From NCBI GenBank assembly GCA_964472565.1, contig CAYYNB010000089.1:1-23397 (forward strand): DNA of 23,397 nt, in the 5' to 3' direction. A program made the translations under genes and the position numbers. Below are positions 21,681-23,397 of this stretch, one piece after another. This stretch comes from DATAMF01 sp964472565 (GTDB taxonomy: Bacteria > Chloroflexota > Anaerolineae > Aggregatilineales > Aggregatilineaceae). Each line of letters starts with the position of its first letter. Position 1 is the stretch's first letter. The notes beneath the pieces were generated by a model. The model saw only the letters and a list, made by a program, of their open reading frames with translations. It ran no database searches and had not been told where the DNA came from.

Positions 21681-22385
21681 CTACCAGTCCACTTCATCCG
21701 GTTCAAAGGGCGCTTCGTTATGGATCACGTTATGCACGACGCCGCTGCCCAGCCGGATCACGCGGTCCGCGATCTGGGCAATAGCCGAATTGTGCGTCAC
21801 GATCACAAACGTCTGTTGTGTCTCCCGGTTGAGCATCCGCATCACTTTCAGCACTTCGATCCCGGTTTGCACATCCAGGCTGCCCGTCGGTTCATCAGCC
21901 AGCACCAGCGCCGGTTTTTTCGCCAATGCGCGGGCAATCGCCACCCGCTGCTGCTGCCCGCCCGAAAGCTGTCCGGGGTAATGATCAACGCGATCCCCCA
22001 ACCCGACCCGCGCCAGAATATCGGCGGGTTCATAATGCCCATTCCGGCTCATTTCTGCCGACAGTCCCACATTTTCGAGCGCCGTCAGCGTCGGCAGCAG
22101 ATTAAAGAACTGGAAGACAAACCCGACATGCTGGCGGCGGTAGTGGGTCAGTTGGCGTTCCGGCAGACTGCTGACCGTCATCCCCCCCACCGTTACCGTG
22201 CCGCTGTCCGGCGCTTCCAGCCCACCCAGGATATTCAGCAGTGTCGTTTTGCCGCTCCCACTCGGTCCCAGAATAACCACCAGTTCCCCGGCTTCAATGT
22301 CCAGGGTCACGCCCGCCAATGCCGTGATCAGGTTATCCCCCATCCGGTAGGATTTTTGCACGTCTCGTAATTCGATCTGGCTCAT
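21681..22385 (-). CDS. ABC transporter ATP-binding protein (MacB/LolD type)
   Basis: This 234-residue ATPase subunit partners the permease just downstream. Walker A GPSGSGKT is at 40-47 and the Q-loop is Gln92 in FQFFNLLPTL. Signature LSGGQQQRVAIARAL starts at 140, Walker B LVLADEPTGSLD at 160, and the switch His198 is in VTHN. It is complete and normal in length. The FQFFNLLPTLTALENV segment is typical of the LolD/MacB/FtsE group. It is the first gene of the operon and its promoter carries one of the two palindromic operators. Confidence 0.96.
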   Translation of the reverse strand: MSQIELRDVQKSYRMGDNLITALAGVTLDIEAGELVVILGPSGSGKTTLLNILGGLEAPDSGTVTVGGMTVSSLPERQLTHYRRQHVGFVFQFFNLLPTLTALENVGLSAEMSRNGHYEPADILARVGLGDRVDHYPGQLSGGQQQRVAIARALAKKPALVLADEPTGSLDVQTGIEVLKVMRMLNRETQQTFVIVTHNSAIAQIADRVIRLGSGVVHNVIHNEAPFEPDEVDW

Positions 22386-22411
22386 GCCGCACCCCTATTT
22401 CCCGGTGTAAT

Positions 22412-22426
22412 ATTACGTTTCGTAAT
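22412..22426. promoter_or_regulatory. palindromic operator 1 (ABC side), probable PadR site
   Basis: ATTACGTTTCGTAAT is a perfect 6-3-6 inverted repeat. It lies 3 bases downstream of the ABC -10 box, so a bound repressor would cover the transcription start. The half-site ATTACG is the same as in operator 2. Confidence 0.85.
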
Positions 22427-22429
22427 CAG

Positions 22430-22457
22430 CTTATCATGCTTTATTTTCTTGTGTCAA
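22430..22457 (-). promoter_or_regulatory. promoter of ABC transporter operon
   Basis: On the minus strand a perfect TTGACA (22452-22457) is followed after 16 bases by GATAAG (22430-22435, four of six matches). The transcription start would fall in operator 1. Confidence 0.55.
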
Positions 22458-22490
22458 GCGGCGAAGGTGTAAAAAACTTGTATATACGGG

Positions 22491-22519
22491 TTGCTTTCGC
22501 ACTGGTTATTCGCTAAGAT
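22491..22519 (+). promoter_or_regulatory. promoter of padR gene
   Basis: TTGCTT (22491-22496) and TAAGAT (22514-22519) are separated by exactly 17 bases. The start of transcription would fall inside operator 2, consistent with autorepression. Confidence 0.6.
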
Positions 22520-22521
22520 AG

Positions 22522-22536
22522 ATTACGATACGTAAT
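22522..22536. promoter_or_regulatory. palindromic operator 2 (padR side), probable PadR site
   Basis: ATTACGATACGTAAT is a perfect 6-3-6 inverted repeat differing from operator 1 only in the spacer. It begins 2 bases after the padR -10 box and ends 18 bases before the ATG. Centres of the two operators are 110 bp apart. Confidence 0.85.
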
Positions 22537-22554
22537 ATATCGGGACGGATAAAG

Positions 22555-23109
22555 ATGGCGGCTGAACGCGAACTAACGATTCTGGAATATGTCGTGTTAG
22601 GATTGATCAGTGTCGAACCCCAATCGGGCTACAGCATTATCACCATGCTCGAAGCCGGGACCAATCGCTGGAGCGCCAGCCCTGGTTCCATTTATCCGAT
22701 CCTGAAGCGCCTGGAATCACAGGGGGTCATCGGCGGTGAATTGGAAGTAGTTCACGAAACGCGCCCGCGCAAAATCTATCGTCTGACCGCCCTCGGCGAA
22801 AATCTGCTGGACGAGTGGCTGCGCAGCCCGCTGCGCGATAGCGAACTGTTGGATGAGCGCGACATTGTCCTGATCAGGTTTCTGTTTGCCGAACAACGCC
22901 TGTCTCGCCAGGAAGTTTTAGCCTGGTTGGATCAGTATGAGCAGCAAACCCGCGTCTTTGACCGCACCAAGCGTGTCTTCTACGAGGCGCTGGTCAGCCA
23001 GTCATCCATCCACCAGCAGTTGATTCATGAACTGACCATTATGGAACTGAATATGCAGCTCACCTGGATCGAGATGGCGCGGCGGCGGCTGCTCACCCAC
23101 CCCGACTAG
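22555..23109 (+). CDS. PadR-family transcriptional repressor
   Basis: This 184-residue protein has the PadR winged-helix domain at about 8-88, with LTILEYVVLGLIS, SPGSIYPILKRLESQG (recognition helix) and PRKIYRLTALG (wing). A C-terminal helical dimerisation domain (about 95-180) follows, containing RFLFAEQRLSRQEV and a long final helix. This is the subfamily-2-like layout, which usually controls a neighbouring efflux or transport gene and responds to a small molecule. It is divergent from the ABC transporter and shares a 169-bp control region with two identical half-site palindromes. It most likely represses both itself and the transporter. The inducing ligand cannot be told from sequence. 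Confidence 0.94.
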   Translation: MAAERELTILEYVVLGLISVEPQSGYSIITMLEAGTNRWSASPGSIYPILKRLESQGVIGGELEVVHETRPRKIYRLTALGENLLDEWLRSPLRDSELLDERDIVLIRFLFAEQRLSRQEVLAWLDQYEQQTRVFDRTKRVFYEALVSQSSIHQQLIHELTIMELNMQLTWIEMARRRLLTHPD

Positions 23110-23158
23110 ACCATCTTCCCCCTCGCCAACCGAACAGATTAAATGGATAGCCGTTGCA

Positions 23159-23181
23159 GGGGCAGGTTTGCAAACCTGCCC
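23159..23181. repeat. palindromic G/C-rich intergenic repeat (copy 2)
   Basis: GGGCAGGTTTG (23160-23170) is followed directly by its exact complement CAAACCTGCCC (23171-23181). An extra G lies on the left and TTA on the right. The outer arms (AGGGGC ... GCCC then a T/A-rich flank) match the repeat at 3313-3334 while the inner bases differ. It is likely the same dispersed family. The T-run needed for a terminator is absent. Confidence 0.7.
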
Positions 23182-23388
23182 TTACGCTCCACAACCGGCC
23201 ATCCTCAAGGGGGCCACTCACCGCAAAACGCTTACCTTAATGCGTTTTCCCGTAATCCCCGCATTATTAACCATCCGAGTTAGTCATCCAAGTTCACCAT
23301 CGAAAGACTATCCGTCACCGAACATCCGTGCTATCCTGTATCTAGACGCGCCGCACCTTGACAACTCAAAACCCAAAACTCGGCAAGC
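23182..23388. other. non-coding end region
   Basis: No gene with plausible codon use is visible on either strand. A TTGACA hexamer occurs at 23358-23363, and CTATCCTGTAT at about 23331-23341 is -10-like. Neither has a good partner at normal spacing. The region is AT-richer than the genes and may be the control region of a gene lying beyond the contig end. Confidence 0.4.
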
Positions 23389-23397
23389 GGGGGGGGG
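23389..23397. repeat. poly-G tract at window end
   Basis: Nine G bases end the window. Together with the C39 run at the start they look like poly-G read tails at both contig ends. Confidence 0.6.

Noticed and set aside
23358..23363. TTGACA as promoter near the window end
   Set aside because: No -10-like hexamer occurs at 16-18 bases before the G-run.

Overview
The window is 23.4 kb of GC-rich (by eye about 60%) bacterial DNA that looks like one complete contig. It opens with a C-run of 39 bases and closes with a G-run of 9 bases, which are probably assembly or sequencing artefacts at contig ends. Gene content points to Chloroflexota, perhaps Anaerolineae. The pointers are Hanks-type kinases and an AAA ATPase with one membrane helix and a Thr/Pro-rich external stalk, a RecD2 helicase without RecBC, a monoderm-type PadR/ABC module, and short G/C-rich palindromic intergenic repeats. 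No rRNA, tRNA or other taxonomic marker is present, so this placement is an inference.

Layout. (1) 184-2379 (-) recD2, divergent from 2446-3228 (+), an alpha/beta hydrolase. (2) 3459-5570 (+) a transmembrane Ser/Thr kinase, followed after 4 bp by an SDR oxidoreductase (5575-6321). (3) 6405-15603 (+) a likely four-gene operon behind an extended -10 promoter: a ClpC-like AAA+ unfoldase without the usual M domain, a 1334-residue soluble Ser/Thr kinase with 22 TPRs, a 120-residue FHA protein, and a secreted heparinase II/III-like protein. (4) 15693-16124 (+) a split-barrel flavin-type protein, convergent on a membrane-anchored STAND/AAA-like ATPase (16215-17780, -) across a near-perfect bidirectional terminator. 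(5) 17991-19211 (+) ornithine aminotransferase rocD with its own terminator. (6) 19297-22385 (-) a MacB/LolCDE-type ABC permease and ATPase, divergent from a PadR repressor (22555-23109, +). The shared control region carries two copies of a 15-bp palindrome, each just downstream of a -10 box. (7) 23110-23397 has no gene, only a palindromic repeat.

How the genes may work together. The central block is a phospho-signalling unit: a kinase with a large TPR scaffold writes Thr phosphorylation, and the adjacent FHA domain can read it. A Clp unfoldase is co-transcribed and could degrade or remodel targets. The most striking detail is that the FHA protein ends in IDDDLPF, the same kind of acidic Pro-Phe tip that bacterial SSB proteins use to recruit DNA repair factors. 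This suggests a link between phospho-signalling and genome maintenance. A second clear observation is that 21 of the 22 TPRs form seven copies of a three-TPR, 102-residue (306-bp) unit. The PadR double operator is the best-supported regulatory feature. These functional links are inferences from sequence and context only.
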